Shown: positions 20,585 through 32,511, counted from the stretch's first letter. The stretch is DNA of 64,000 nucleotides from Rhinopithecus roxellana (GCF_007565055.1 NC_044561.1:30707483-30771482), one strand, 5' to 3'. Made by a program: numbers and translations. Notes: generated from the sequence alone by a model not told the origin.

Positions 20585-22260
20585 TTTTCCCCAAATTACA
20601 GAATCATCTAATTTCAAGGCTTGAAAAGGACATTGACTCATGAAGTCCAACATTATATTCCTATTTTTCAATTCCCACTCCACACTATCTGGAAGTCCAT
20701 TCCCAACTTCAAGGAAAAGCAAGTCCATACTTGAGCATCACTGACCATTAAAATACTTCTTGATAATGTCAGAATCTGTCTTAAGTTTCCACCAATTTGT
20801 CTTCATTCAAGCCCTTGAAACTGTGTAGAATAGTCTACCTTCCTTCCACATTCAAACCTTTCATACTACTGAGGTCAACCATAACCTTCTCCACCACCAG
20901 AGAGATTAGTATTCTTCATATCAAATATTCCCAACTTCATCCACTGTTCCTCATACGATATCAGGATGAGTTCTGTCTTTGTTGCCTTTCTCACAAATTC
21001 ACCCTAAATTCTTCTAGAAATGCAAAACCCACAAAGTATTGTCTTATGCCAGATATGGTCTGAACAAATAAAGTTGAGTGGGACCACCACTTTCTGCATA
21101 TTAGAGCAGGATTTTTGCACTTGTCCCCATAACATCTCACTAGTGATTCTGCCTAAATTTACTATCAACTCAAATCTCTAAGTCATACACATGCTACCAA
21201 GTCTCACTTTTTCCCTTTTGTGACTGTCTTATATTTTTTAGTTCAAGAATAGAATCTCACAATTATCGTTGAAATTCTAGACTATCAATATAATCTACCA
21301 AAGGTTTTAGATTCTAATTCTTTTATCCCATGTTATCTGTTAGTTTTACAAATATTTTGAGCAACTTTATGGACAAAGCCTTTCCTCAGACTACAACTAG
21401 AAATTCCCTGCCAGGGCTTGGTGTCTCACGCCTGTAATCCCAACACTTTGGGAAGCCGAGGTGGGTGGATCACTTGAGGTCAGGGGTTCGAGACAGCCTG
21501 GCCAACATAGTGAAACGCTGTCTCCACTAAAAATACAAAAATTAGCCAGGCACATGCCTGTAGTCCCAGCTACTCGGAAGGCTGAGGCAGGAGAATCACT
21601 TGAACCCGGGAGGCGGAGGCTGTGGTGAGCCAAGATTGAGTCATCGCACTCCAGCCTGGGCAACAGAGTGTGATTCTGTCTCAAAAACAAAAACAAAAAC
21701 AAAAAAATTTAAAAAAAAGAAATTTTGTACTCTTCAAGTATAGTAGCTTACTTTGTTTAATAATTTGCCGAAATTCCTTTTTTTTCCATCTTGTCCACAG
21801 AATAGTGAAAAGCTATGTCAGATTCCTTCATACAATTTAAATACCACCAAATAAATTTCTGTGATCTGTGGGGTTAGTAACTTGTGACAAGGAAGGTGAT
21901 GAATCTTATTTTCATGTTTGCTTTTTTCAGGCAAACCATGCTAGATCTTTGTAATTGTTATTTTATTATAAGAGATTACAGGACATTCTTTAATAATTTT
22001 AGAGTTTCTGCTGTTATCAGTATCAAACTCAGAGCTTTGGTTTGTAAAATCCACATTATTTTGCTGAAAAATAGATAGCGATCTGCCCTTCACCAATCTT
22101 CTATTATTTGCTGTGATTTCTCTTAAACTTTCTGCTGTTTCTGAAGTCTTGCAGGCAGGCAATATCTTGGAGTTTAACCCAGTTAAGCTAGGAGCCAGAA
22201 CTCCCAGCTAGCAGCAGTTAAGCTAGCAGCAGAAGAGTAAGTAGGGGCAGGGAGTCACTT
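20585..22260 (-). mobile_element. L3/CR1-type LINE fossil
   Basis: The plus strand reads as a degraded reverse complement of a CR1/L3 LINE. Landmarks in order are 'aagtccaacattatattcc' (3' region), 'gccagatatggtctgaac' with 'gagtgggaccaccact', 'ttgcacttgtcccc', and then, after an Alu, 'cttgtccacagaatagtg' and 'gcaaaccatgctagatctt'. The latter blocks correspond to the reverse transcriptase part of ORF2 in that family. The frame is destroyed. It is interrupted by the Alu at 21409-21715. Ends are approximate and diverged L2 is a weaker alternative. Confidence 0.6.
21409..21715 (+). mobile_element. Alu SINE (AluS-like)
   Basis: Full dimer with a small deletion in the right arm start ('agccaggcacatgcctgtag'), ending in an (AAAAAC)n tail. 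The probable short target duplication is agaaatt, before 21406 and after 21718. It sits within the L3/CR1 fossil. Confidence 0.93.
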
Positions 22261-23415
22261 TCAACTTCTTAATCCATCATGGATTTCAGTTTCCACTTAC
22301 TAATAACTGTTTCACCTTTTGAGTTTTTTTTTCAGTACAAACAAGATAGAAGCTAAATGGCTGATGAGGAATCTTTTTTTTTTTTTTCCCTGTGTTATCT
22401 GTCTCCATTGAAGTTCTTTGGCAAGCTTTGGTGCTCTTCACACTTTAAATTACAAAACTATCCTCTTGGTTGTCCAATTCAGTTTCTGCAGCCCCCAGTT
22501 GGTTAGAACTTTGACTTCCAGCACTCCTCTTATGGGCTTCTGTAATACTATATTCACTATTGAATCAAGGGCTGGTTCCTCTTATCCTATTATGGACCCA
22601 ATGAGCTTTTAATGCAGAAATTCTTTGGATGGGTCTTTTGCAAACCTGCTTATTAATTTAAGAAGTTTCCTCTTTTCTCCTTTATTGAAGTCATTTAGAA
22701 ACATATAGATAAAATTTCACTTTTAACTTTTTGAACCATCTTCCTCTCCAGAATCGCTGTATATAATCAAACCTATTCCCTTTCCAAAATTATGAAATTT
22801 GCCTTTCTACTTAGAATACTGGAAGGTGGATTTTAGTTTGCCCAGAAATATAAAGTTTCTTGGGGCAAAATATAGGCTATTGGGGGCTTGTCCACACTCG
22901 GGGCTTTGGAAGCCACACTGTATAAGACTATTGTGTGTTTTTACCCAAGTACCACGAATGTGGAACAGTAGACCTGTTTACTAAACAGTAAGTTTTTTAT
23001 ATTCTAAATCTTATGACCACAGTGGGTCTGCTTTTAAGTTTGATATATTTATAAACAAATGTATTTTCTTCTGATTTATTCTTCATATATTCTAAAATAT
23101 TTAGATTTAAATATGAGCTCATAAGCTTGGCTGACTCTAGCAAAAAGTAGTTTTCTATAGGAAAATTGTCTTTGTTTCCCAGACCTCTCCTTGATGTCAC
23201 TTGCCCCCATGGATGGTTGCCTATCCCTCCTATTCTTCAGTTTCTCAGTGCCCTCATAATCCTGCCTCCTGTGACTCTAACTCAATATAATCACATATCT
23301 ATTGTATTCACAATGAGTTATAAATATCCAGAAGTTGTTCCTCCTTGGACATATCCATGTTAACAAGCATCAGATGCTGCTACAGGCTTTCGGAAGAGAA
23401 ATGAGGAAGTTCATT
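22261..23415. other. Unassigned sequence, no gene seen
   Basis: A T-rich run at about 22373-22388 and no recognisable repeat. Part of it could continue the L3/CR1 fossil beyond recognition. Confidence 0.4.
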
Positions 23416-23417
23416 GT

Positions 23418-23930
23418 CAATCACTCATTTATTCTTTTACTCAATAAACACTTGTAGAGCCTTCACTATGTGCCAAAATGGTGTCAGGAAACACAAGATC
23501 TTTGCAGACGAAGTTCCTGAACTCTAAGAACTCTCCTTGTAGGAGAGAAAGATACCAGAAAATATAAGGGATGTGAAAATCAGAGGACATTAATTTTGAA
23601 TTACAATTTCAGCTTAGCTATCCAAAAAACTAGAGAAAGAACATCCCATGCAGGAAAGCATGTGAAAAGGATGTGAAATAGCATTTCAGATTTTGAAGAC
23701 TGCATCAGGGTGTACTTACGGTGGAGGCTCCCATGTGCCAAAGTAGCTAGAGAAAAAGCAGGTGCTAGATCATGAAGGACTTTATGCCTAAGGTGAGAGT
23801 TGAACTTTATCTCTAAAACTATGGGCAATATCAAAAGGGTAATTTCTTTGGCTCCCAGAGACAAAATGTAGGTGGCTTCTTCTTTCCTCTCAGCCCCCAT
23901 TTTAATAAAAGAGAATTTTGAAAGAAGACA
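23418..23930 (-). repeat. L2 LINE 3' copy
   Basis: It begins 'cactcatttattcttttact', then 'cactatgtgcc', and continues back through reversed UTR and ORF2-end blocks such as 'ctagatcatgaaggacttta', equivalent to the L2 'agatcatgcagggccttgta' block. The 113-codon minus frame inside is a chance frame. Confidence 0.7.
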
Positions 23931-23971
23931 ACTAAGCTTCATACTTCTACACTATAAATAAAATTACATTT

Positions 23972-24269
23972 ATTTATTTATTTATTTATTTTTTGAGTCT
24001 CTCTCTGTCGCCCAGGCTGGAGTGCAGTGGCGCCATCTCCACTCACTGCAAGCTCCTCCTCCCGCGTTCCCGCCATTCTCCTGCCTCAGTCTCCTGAGTA
24101 CCTGGGACTACAGGCGCCTGCCACCACGCCCTGCTAATTCTTTGTATTTTTAGTAGAGACAGAGTTTCACCATGTTAGCCAGGATGGTCTTGATCTCCTG
24201 TCCTCATGATCCACCCGCCTCAGCCTTCCAAAGTGCTGAGATTACAGGCGTGAGCCACCGCGCCTGGCC
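23972..24269 (-). mobile_element. AluY-like SINE
   Basis: Reversed Alu with an ATTT-type tail and the AluY-like 'cactcactgcaagctcc' stretch. A perfect 14-bp target duplication, ataaaattacattt, flanks it at 23958-23971 and 24270-24283. Low divergence fits a relatively young insertion. Confidence 0.95.
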
Positions 24270-24383
24270 ATAAAATTACATTTTTTAGCATTATAAAAGG
24301 TATGGTCACATTAGAGTTTAACATAGTATTTGTCTGATTTCTCATGATGTGAGATTTGTGGGCTTATGATAGGGTCTGTGTAA

Positions 24384-24415
24384 ATATATATATATATATA
24401 TATATGTATGTATAT
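24384..24415. repeat. (TA)n microsatellite
   Basis: About eleven TA units followed by TATG variants. Confidence 0.9.
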
Positions 24416-24419
24416 GCAA

Positions 24420-26195
24420 CATTACACATGTATTTGTATGTACTATTTATCTATTAAATATATACTTATCAAAATATCCAACTTTTATGTTTATAAACTT
24501 ATAATTCACATGCAACAATGGCAAATCAGAGTGGATCTTATTTTTAATCTGCCTAGCAGGAAATTTATTTAGTATATATTTTACTATAATTGTCCTAACA
24601 ATTGTTCCACTGTACATAGGGACTTTTCCCAGAGTTGAGCAAATTGGCTAGGAAATAAAAGGAGCTGTACTGCATAAAAATAACCAAAATTATCATCTGC
24701 AAATAAGCCAGGGGACGTGTGTCTGTCTCTGTGTGTCATAAGCATTTCTAGAGACTCATCATCTGACTTAGTACTTTTACATAGCTATCCTTTCCCCACT
24801 TGGCCCCAAAAGAATGTTATTTCTCATGATTGGTTTTTCCATTGTATTAAAACAGAAAGAAATAATACAATTTTCTCTTAAATTTCCCAGTGCCTCAGTT
24901 CAATTTCCTGCTGGTTGATTTCTGCTTTCTTTTTATGTCTAAGAAATTATACTCTTTACAAAGGACAGGACAGTGCACTGACCTACTGAAATGAATGTGC
25001 TTGTAATAGAACAGTGGACAGCAGCCTGCCAGGCTCGGTGAAGAGTGCAGCCTGCTATTGCTTTCCAAGGAACAGCTTCTCTCACAGCTTTCTTTCACCA
25101 AAGTGTGTCTATTGCCATCAAGTCCGAAAGGAATGAATATTTGAGTGGTTGGGGAAAACGAACCTGTTGTTGAGGAACATGTTACTTTAAGCCAGAATTA
25201 TCCAACCAGACTGGACCAAAGTCACCAAGCAATTGTTAGCTCTGGACTTAGCTTTTATAAAGCAATGACAAAATGAGTTAAGTTAAAAATAGAGGAAATA
25301 ATCACTATTGTACATCGAATTATTCTGCAATATGGCTTCCTCAGAAAACAACAGGGCAAAAGTATATTATCTGTGTTGAGGGACCTGGACCAGAAGGAGT
25401 CATAGGATATAAAATATGGCCTCAAAGATCCCAAGAGGTTTGAAGCCTCAAGATTCCTCCCTGCACTGACTGTTTTAATACCCTAAAATGTCCTCAACAA
25501 ATGATCAGTTGTTTGGGGACATGCATTATGGGATTGTGGGATTCAGAGGCTCTGGCAAAGTCTTGAAACAAGTGTGTTTTCCACAAGGTTTTGATGAGTG
25601 GATTTGATGAACAATCTTAGAGCAATATAAAGGCATGTGAGAAACAAAGAGAAAAGACCAGAGACACAGGAACAAGACCTGTTATGTTATGACTTTAACC
25701 CGGCGCTAGTGCTCCCGGGGCCACCCTTCTCAAAAAACTTCTGCGATTTCCCACTTTTCCCACCTGCCCCAGGCAGGGGATCCAGCCATCAGCAGGAGGA
25801 CTAAGTGAGCAGATTAATGCCAGGGGTTGCTGCTAGGTGCTGCAGGCTAGTAAGGTGGGTAAGCCACCATAAAATTTCAGAAAGGTTTGTAGGAGGCTTA
25901 CAAAAGTACACAAAATCCAAACACAGTAGAGTGAGTTTGATTCACAGCAAGTGAATCAAATCAAGAAAGAAAAACAATATTGACTTAAGTGCTATCCAGA
26001 AGAAGCCTAAAGGACCCCAGCATGTGTGGTTTGCTACCTGGAGCATTGGTGATCAGAAAGAGCATTAGTAGAAACCCTATGCCCACAGAAAGACTGAGTG
26101 TGAAAATCAGAAGAGCCAAACCTATGCTAAAGACCAGAGAAAGAGAAATTAAGACAAGGGTGAGAATAATAATGATACCAAAAAAATCCCTCAAG
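24420..26195. other. Unassigned sequence, no gene seen
   Basis: No repeat recognised. A small CpG-containing patch lies at 25699-25745 and the complementary 69/70-codon frames near 25985-26201 carry no known motif. Confidence 0.45.
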
Positions 26196-26312
26196 TACTA
26201 ATTATCAATTAATATTAATTAATATTGAATAAATGAAATAATATTCAATATTAATATTGAGTGAATAAAATAATTAATATTGGGTGAATATTAATAATTA
26301 ATATTAATACTA
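26196..26312. repeat. AT-rich palindromic repeat block
   Basis: Repeated 'attaatatt' units with 'gagtgaata'/'gggtgaata' variants. The strongest foldback is 13 bp: 26218-26230 pairs exactly with 26243-26255. It is a low-complexity block, not a recognised transposon. Confidence 0.8.
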
Positions 26313-26515
26313 ATGCCAGAAATGTCCTAAGCAATTTACATATGTTGACTCATTAAACACAAGAACTATGATATATAATTTTTATTCCTATGTTATATAT
26401 CAGAAAGCTGAGAGGTGAAGTAGTTTTGGGGTAGAGTATACTGACAACAGAGCCATGATTTGAACCCAGCTCTGCCAGAATCCCAGGCTCATGCTCTTTA
26501 TCACTCTTAGCCAAG
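26313..26515 (-). repeat. MIR SINE
   Basis: Reversed MIR: 'cctaagcaatttacatatgt', 'tatcagaaagctgagaggtg' and 'atttgaacccagctctgcc' in the expected order, ending near 'atgctctttatcactct'. It begins directly at the end of the AT-rich block. Confidence 0.7.
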
Positions 26516-26944
26516 TAGGAAGTGAAGGGCAAGTAAACACGAGAATGACCAAGGAGTGAAGAACAAAGTGGGGGTGAAGGAAGCAGATCCATCACAGTTT
26601 CCCCAATATATTTTCATTGATGGTTAGTAGTGGTAATGGGTTATAGTGCAGAAGAACAATCTCTTCTATTATCTTGATAACCACCATTTTACATATATGA
26701 TATATATGTAATACATAAATATATATCTTTTTTTATGTATAAGAATATTGCCACTTCTGTTTAATAGTTTTGAAAAAATAAATTTCCTTCCAAGTTCCTA
26801 ATTCTATTTTGTGAGAAATTAATATATTTGCAACCCAGGGTAGTATAAACGATCAAATCATTGTTCTAAAAAATACTAAAACTCCAAAAATACTTGGTCC
26901 TCAAAATTTAGAATAATACTATCTGATTTCTCTAATGTATCTCC

Positions 26945-27020
26945 CTTTCTATTCATTCACTTATTTCTTCAATAAACCTACATTAAGAATCTACTATGTG
27001 ATAGGTTTGCAGTAAACCCT
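26945..27020 (-). repeat. L2 LINE terminal fragment
   Basis: 'tcacttatttcttcaataaa' and 'aatctactatgtgataggtt' resemble the reversed L2 end. Too short to say more. Confidence 0.5.
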
Positions 27021-27297
27021 TTGTATATATTTGTATACAATTATAGAAAGCACTTTACTTGAAATTAATTTTATATGTAAAATTGTATTTATGTATATAT
27101 TATGTATATTTTCAAATCAAGGTTGCCATAAATGCCATGGAGAAGTTCATGATGCTGTGAAAACATGGAGATTCTCCATAATCATGGCAGTTAAGAAATG
27201 GTTTTGAAGGGTAGTGGGGTGTGCTGTGAAATCCGAAGGATGCCTGGGAGTCACCTGGTTGAAAGAGAGTGTGTGTGGTGTGTGTATGGGTTGGGGG

Positions 27298-27647
27298 TGA
27301 TATGGTTTGGATTTGTGTTCCCGCTCAAATCTCATGTCGAAGGAAGGGCCCGGTGGGAGGCGATTGGATCATGGAAGTAGACTTCTGCTTTGCTGTTCTG
27401 ATGATAGTGAGTTCTCATGAGATCTGGTTGTTTATAAATGTGTAGCACCTACCCTCCATCTCTTTTCCTCCTTGTCCAGCCATGAGCTGCTTCCCCTTTA
27501 CCTTCTACCAAAATTGTAAGGTTCCTGAGGCCTCTCTAGCTATGCTTCCTTTACAGCATGCAAAACTGAGTCAGTTAAACCTCCTTTCTTTATAACTCAC
27601 CCAGTCTCAGGTGGTTCTTTATAGCAGTGACATATCTGAGTAATACA
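27298..27647 (+). mobile_element. MST (MaLR) element, 5' LTR
   Basis: It starts 'tgatatggtttggatttgtg' and ends 'gagtaataca'. Landmarks are 'tctcatgagatctggttgtt', 'gtgtagcacctaccctcc' and 'tataactcacccagtctcag'. Compared with the partner LTR at 29272-29639 it lacks about 20 bp after 'caaatctcatgt'. MaLR LTRs are non-autonomous relatives of ERV-L that carry Pol II promoter and polyadenylation signals; activity cannot be judged here. Confidence 0.92.
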
Positions 27648-29271
27648 GAAAATTGGTACTGGGAGTGGGGCATTCCTATAAAGATACCCAAAAATGGGGA
27701 GGTGACTTCAGAACTGGGTAATGGGCAGAGGTTGGAAAACTCTGGTTGGCTTAAAAGAAAACAGGAATATGAGGGGAAGTTTGGAACTTCCTAGAGACTT
27801 GTTGAATTATTGTGACCAAAATACTGATAGTAATATCATCAATGAAGTCTAGGCTGAAAAGGTCTTAAATGGAGATGAGGAACTTATTGGGAAGTAAAGC
27901 AAAGATCACTTTTCTTATGCATTAGCAAAGAGGTTGGAGGCATTGTGCCCCTGCCCTAGAGATCTATGGAACTTTGAACCAGAGAGTGATGATTTAGGAT
28001 ATCTGGCAGAAGAAATTTCTAAGCAGTAAAATGTTCAAGAAGTGGCCTGGCTGCTTCTAGCAACCTATGCTTATCTTTATGAGCAAATAAGTGATCTGGA
28101 ACTGGAACTTATATTTTAAAGGGAAGCAGAGTATAAAAGTGGAAAATTTGTAGCCCAGCCATGTGGTAGGATAGAAAAACCCATTTTCTGGGGAGGAATT
28201 CAGGCAAGTTGCAGAAATTTGCACAAGTAAAAAGAAGTCAAATGTTAATGGCCAAGACAATGGGAAAAAATGCCTTGAAGGAAGCATCTCCTCCTGTCAC
28301 AGGTCCAGAAGACTAGGAGAGAAGAGGCCCAGAGGACTAGGCCCAGCAGGCTGGGCCCAGGGCCCTGCTATCTTTTAAAACCTCAGGACACTGTTCCCTG
28401 CATCCCAGCAGCTCCAGCTCCAGCCATGGCTAAAAGGACCCCAGATGCATCTCAGGTCACTGCTCCAGAGGGTACAAGCCATAAGACTTGATAGTTTCCA
28501 TGTGATGTTAAGCCTGTGGGTGTGCAGAGGGCAAGAGGTGAGAGTTTAAAGTCTCTGCCTAGATTTCAGTGGATATATGGAAATGCCTGGACGTCTAGGC
28601 AGAAGTCTGCTGCAGCAACGGACCCCTCATGGAGAACTTCTACTAGGACTACGTAGAGGAAAAAAATGTGGGATTGGAGCCCCTATACAGAGTCTCCACT
28701 GGGGCACTACCTAATGGAGCTATGAGAAGAGGGCCACTGTCCTCCAGACCTCATAATGGTAGATCCACTGACAGCTTGCATTATGCACCTGGAAAAGCCA
28801 CAATGACTCAATGCCATCCAGGAGAGCAGCTGAGAGGGCTGTACCCTGTGGATCCATAGGGATGGAGATGGCCAAGGCCATGAGAGCCCACCCCGTGCAT
28901 TGGTGTGGCCTGGTTGTGAGACATGGAATCAAAGGAGATTATTTTGGAACTTTAAGATTTAACCACTCCCCTGCTGGGTTTTGGACTTTCATGGGGCCTA
29001 TAGCTCCTTTGTTTTGGATGATTTCTCGCATTTGAATGTGTGTGTACACCCAATGCCTGTACACCCATTGTATCTTGGAAGTAACTAACTTGCTTTTCAC
29101 TTTACAGGATCATAGGTGAAAGGGACTTACCTTGTCTCAGATGAGATTTTGGACTGTAGACTTTTGAGGTAATGCTGAAATGAGTTAAGACTTTGGGGAA
29201 ATTTTGGGATGGGATGATTGTATTTTGCAGTGTGAGAAGGACATGAGATGTTGGAGGGGCTGGGGACAGAA
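27648..29271 (+). mobile_element. MST internal region
   Basis: About 1.6 kb between the two LTRs, typical of the non-coding MaLR interior. Just inside the 5' LTR is a primer-binding-site-like 'ttggtactgggagtgggg', and just before the 3' LTR a purine tract, 'ggaggggctggggacagaa'. Frames of 63-76 codons at 28057-29035 are broken and give no viral protein. No pol or env genes are present, as expected for this family. Confidence 0.88.
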
Positions 29272-29639
29272 TGATATGTTTTTTTGTCCCTGCCCAAATC
29301 TCAAGTTGAATTGTTATCCCCAGTGTTGGAGGAGGGGTCTGGTGGGTGGTGTTTTGATCATGGGGGCTGATTTCCAAACCCTTGATGTTCCTATCAGAGT
29401 AAGTTCTCATGAGATCTGGTTGTTTAAAAGTGTGTAGCACCTCCCCTTTCACTCTCCTCTTTCTCTTCTGGCCATGTAAAATATTCTTGCTTCCCCTTTG
29501 CCTTCTGCCATGATTGAACATTTCCTGAGGCTTCCCTAGCCGTGCTCTGTTGAACCATGAGTCAATTAAACATTTTTTTCTTTATAAATTACCCAATCTC
29601 AGGTAGTTCTTTATAGCAAAGTGAAAATGGACTAATACA
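29272..29639 (+). mobile_element. MST (MaLR) element, 3' LTR
   Basis: It starts 'tgatatgtttttttgtccct' and ends 'ggactaataca', matching the 5' LTR through its length with many substitutions. The flanking pentamers ggggg (27293-27297) and gaggg (29640-29644) differ at one base and are the probable 5-bp target duplication, so both ends appear intact. The 139-codon minus frame across it is an artefact. Confidence 0.92.
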
Positions 29640-29644
29640 GAGGG

Positions 29645-30330
29645 TAGATAGAATATTTCTGCCAGAAGGCATAGCATTTGCAAAAGTTCTTTAATGGGTG
29701 GGAGCAGAGAGCATTTGGGGGACTGTAGGAAGCCAATAGGATTGAAGGGTGGGAATGGTGGGAGTCAAAGCTGCAGAAGAAAAGAAGAGCCCAACCAGAC
29801 AGTACCAAGAAGTGGGCTGCTCAAACATTTCTGCCTATTCTCACTCCTTATGTATATAGGTTGGGCACAAAACATTTGTCTCTAGCTCTACTATGTGTTT
29901 CAGTAAAATCTACTGAAACTGCTTCAGTATCCAATATTTTTATCTTTTGTAATAAATAGTAGTAATAGAATGCTACAATACACACCTTAAGTGAGCAGAT
30001 TTTCACCATAAACATTTTTTAAATGTCCATACAGACAAGGTGGAAGATTGCTTTTCTGCTTGTGTTTTAAAATATCCCTCCAACTAAATGATTATGATGA
30101 CCTTTGTTTGTGATTTAGCTTCAAATTAATATCATTAATGTGTTTTTATCACTGTTGCACTATTTCATCACCTTGAATTCTTATATTTTCATCTTTATTG
30201 CAATTTCTATGTTCATCAGACACATTGGCCAGTAGCATAGATAATCATGTTCTGATCATTATTTACAAACTTATAATATCTGAAATTTATGAACTGAAAT
30301 TATTTCTATAGCAGTAAATTTTATGAATTT
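29645..30330. other. Unassigned sequence, no gene seen
   Basis: AT-rich with no repeat or coding signal recognised. Confidence 0.5.
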
Positions 30331-30334
30331 TCTT

Positions 30335-30410
30335 TTATTCATTAAATGTATGTTTACCTTGCACTTATTATGTGAAAGATTGTAACACTTCCTAGGACAC
30401 AACGAAATTA
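30335..30410 (-). repeat. L2 LINE terminal fragment
   Basis: 'tcattaaatgtatgtttacc' and 'gcacttattatgtgaaagat' resemble a reversed L2 end. Confidence 0.45.
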
Positions 30411-30437
30411 AACTTTAAGGAGATATACTAGGTTAAA

Positions 30438-30560
30438 TACAGACTCTAAGCTTCATGGAGCAAGCACTCTATCTATCCTGCTCATCACTCTACTTCCAGT
30501 ATCTCACAATCTGTATGGCACAAAGCAGTTCCTCAATAAACAGCTATTTGAATAAACAGA
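30438..30560 (+). repeat. L2 LINE terminal fragment
   Basis: 'gactctaagcttcatggagc', 'ggcacaaagcagttcctcaa' and 'taaacagctatttgaataaa' follow the forward L2 3' end. It points opposite to the fragment just before it. Confidence 0.65.
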
Positions 30561-30737
30561 ACGGAAATTAAGGAAGAAGTGGAATGGGTGTATCACATTT
30601 TCTTTAAATCCAGGATTGGTTCTGCTTTTATTTCTTCTCCTTTGTTTTGTGTAAGAATATGTGTGTGGGGCAGGGTCAGGGAGGCAGGTGGGTGTGTATC
30701 TAATGCTTAATCATGAGTTTATTTCCCATGAAAAATA

Positions 30738-30796
30738 CAAACAACAAACAAAACACACACACAGACACTCTCATATACATACAAACATACACACAA
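30738..30796. repeat. CA-rich simple repeat
   Basis: Runs of acaaac and acacac units; low complexity. Confidence 0.75.
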
Positions 30797-31465
30797 TGAT
30801 AATTAATTCAGAACAGTGTTCTTGATTCATACATTTCCACGGTTGGAATGATCCTATGTGTAGATTTTCCAAGCCAGTGCTTTGCAATCATTGCCAGCAA
30901 AGTACCCTACTTTAGAACATATGGTGTCAGATTTCACAAAATGATTCATATTTCCTAGGCCTCGTGTGAAAGTAGGTGTTTCTATTTAGGAATTACTGCT
31001 TAAACAATGACTATTTTGACAAAAAGCAACACATTTTTTTTCTTCCAGCACATCTCTCGCTTAGGTGGAAGCTGGAGAACCAATTACTAGTGTGATTATC
31101 CTAAGTGTATTCTTACATGTTTTCTTCTCTGTGAAAATGTTTCTAGTCTTTCTGATTATAAATGTTACTGGGTGTGATGTGTGAATCAATCCTATCTGTG
31201 CAGACACAGCAGAATGAAAGGTATAATGATGTAGGAGTGAAGTGTCAATGAATAATTCATATCTGACAGCATGCAGCATTGGATTCTATCAGGCAACATG
31301 CCATGGCAGAGAGGTCCTCAAAGGCTTCTTAAATTCATCTGCATCAGCTTATTGTGTTTCTGCTCGGGTGGCAGAATCGATCATTTAGAATGAGGGAAAT
31401 GATACTGAGTGGCACTGCTTGCTAACACAGAAAAATATGTAGCTATTTTTGTCACCATCAAACAT
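30797..31465. other. Unassigned sequence, no gene seen
   Basis: No repeat or coding similarity recognised; a 72-codon minus frame at 31061-31279 has no known motif. Confidence 0.45.
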
Positions 31466-31467
31466 TA

Positions 31468-31600
31468 ATTCAACAAATGTTCATTGAGCTCTTACTTGGT
31501 TCTCATAGGGTGTTCAAAGTTGGAGGATCCACTGAGTATAACACATTCTCTGACTCCACAGAGCTTATCACCATTGGTAGAGATACATAAAATATTACAC
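31468..31600 (-). repeat. L2 LINE terminal fragment
   Basis: 'attcaacaaatgttcattga' and 'ctgactccacagagcttatc' match the reversed L2 end ('attcaacaaatatttattga ... ctcatggagctta'). Confidence 0.7.
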
Positions 31601-32004
31601 TTGACTATGATTCATGTTATGAACAGGCCCTAAGTTAGCTGAGATACATTCCCCTTGCTTCAAGAAGAATTTGAAGAGTGTAATACATGCAGAATATACT
31701 TCCACATAATGGTCCAGAAACAGGTTCCTTTTAAAAGTGATGAATATAAACAGGCCTCTTTCTTATTAGAGTCTTAGGGAGGTCACTGCAGCATGTGGTG
31801 AGATATTTACTAATGCATGCCTTTTTACCTAGGAAACAACTTTCTGTGAAATGTAAACACAGCTGCCGAGTTTAATTCAGGATCCTCATCTTTCTTGTAT
31901 TAAGCTACATTGGAAAGGAGTTCAAATCAACCTTAGAAAAGAGAATCAGTTGACTTCATGGTAGTGGAACCCTGAAATTTTGGACACCAGATTTTTAAGA
32001 CTAT

Positions 32005-32182
32005 TGCAGTTAGAGGAGCTGAGTTAAAAGGTTTGCTCTGGAGTAAAACTGGTTTGGTTTGAATATGGGCTCTGTTATGTGACCTTGAACAAGTTTGCAG
32101 CATTATTGAACCAATTCCTCATCTGTAAGTGGGGCTAATATTTGAACACCTATCAATAAGTGGTATAAGAACTAACGAAAAT
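32005..32182 (+). repeat. MIR SINE, part 1 (split by Alu)
   Basis: Forward MIR blocks include 'tatgtgaccttgaacaagtt' and 'aattcctcatctgtaagtgg'. The element is interrupted by the AluJ that follows and appears to resume at 32512. Confidence 0.65.
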
Positions 32183-32186
32183 AGGA

Positions 32187-32495
32187 GGCTGGATGTGGTG
32201 CCTCATTCCTGAAATCCTAGCACTTTGGAAGGCCAAGGCAGGAAGATTTCTTGAAGCCAGAGGTTTGAGACCATTCTGGGCAACATAGTGAGGCTCTGTC
32301 GAAAATTTTTTTTTAATTAGCTGGGTGTGGTGGTATGCAGCTACAGTCCCTGCTACTTGGGAGGCTAAGATGGGAGGACTGCTTGAGCCCTGGAGGTCAA
32401 GCCTGCAGTGAACCAAGATCCTGCCACTGCACTCTAGCCTGAGTGACAGAGTGAGACCCTGTCCCTAAAAAACAAGCAAAAAAATAAATAATAAA
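32187..32495 (+). mobile_element. AluJ-like SINE
   Basis: A diverged Alu whose right arm carries AluJ-type 'gagccctggaggtcaagcct'. The target duplication is 16 bp with one mismatch: aagaactaacgaaaat at 32167-32182 and aagaactaaggaaaat at 32496-32511. It is inserted within an older MIR. Confidence 0.92.
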
Positions 32496-32511
32496 AAGAA
32501 CTAAGGAAAAT

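Noticed and set aside
28057..29035. Possible retroviral gene in the MST interior
   Set aside because: Frames are short and broken, and MaLR interiors are normally non-coding; no gag, pol or env motif seen.
29102..29521. 139-codon open frame, minus strand
   Set aside because: Antisense to the MST 3' LTR and interior; no known retroviral or cellular protein is encoded.
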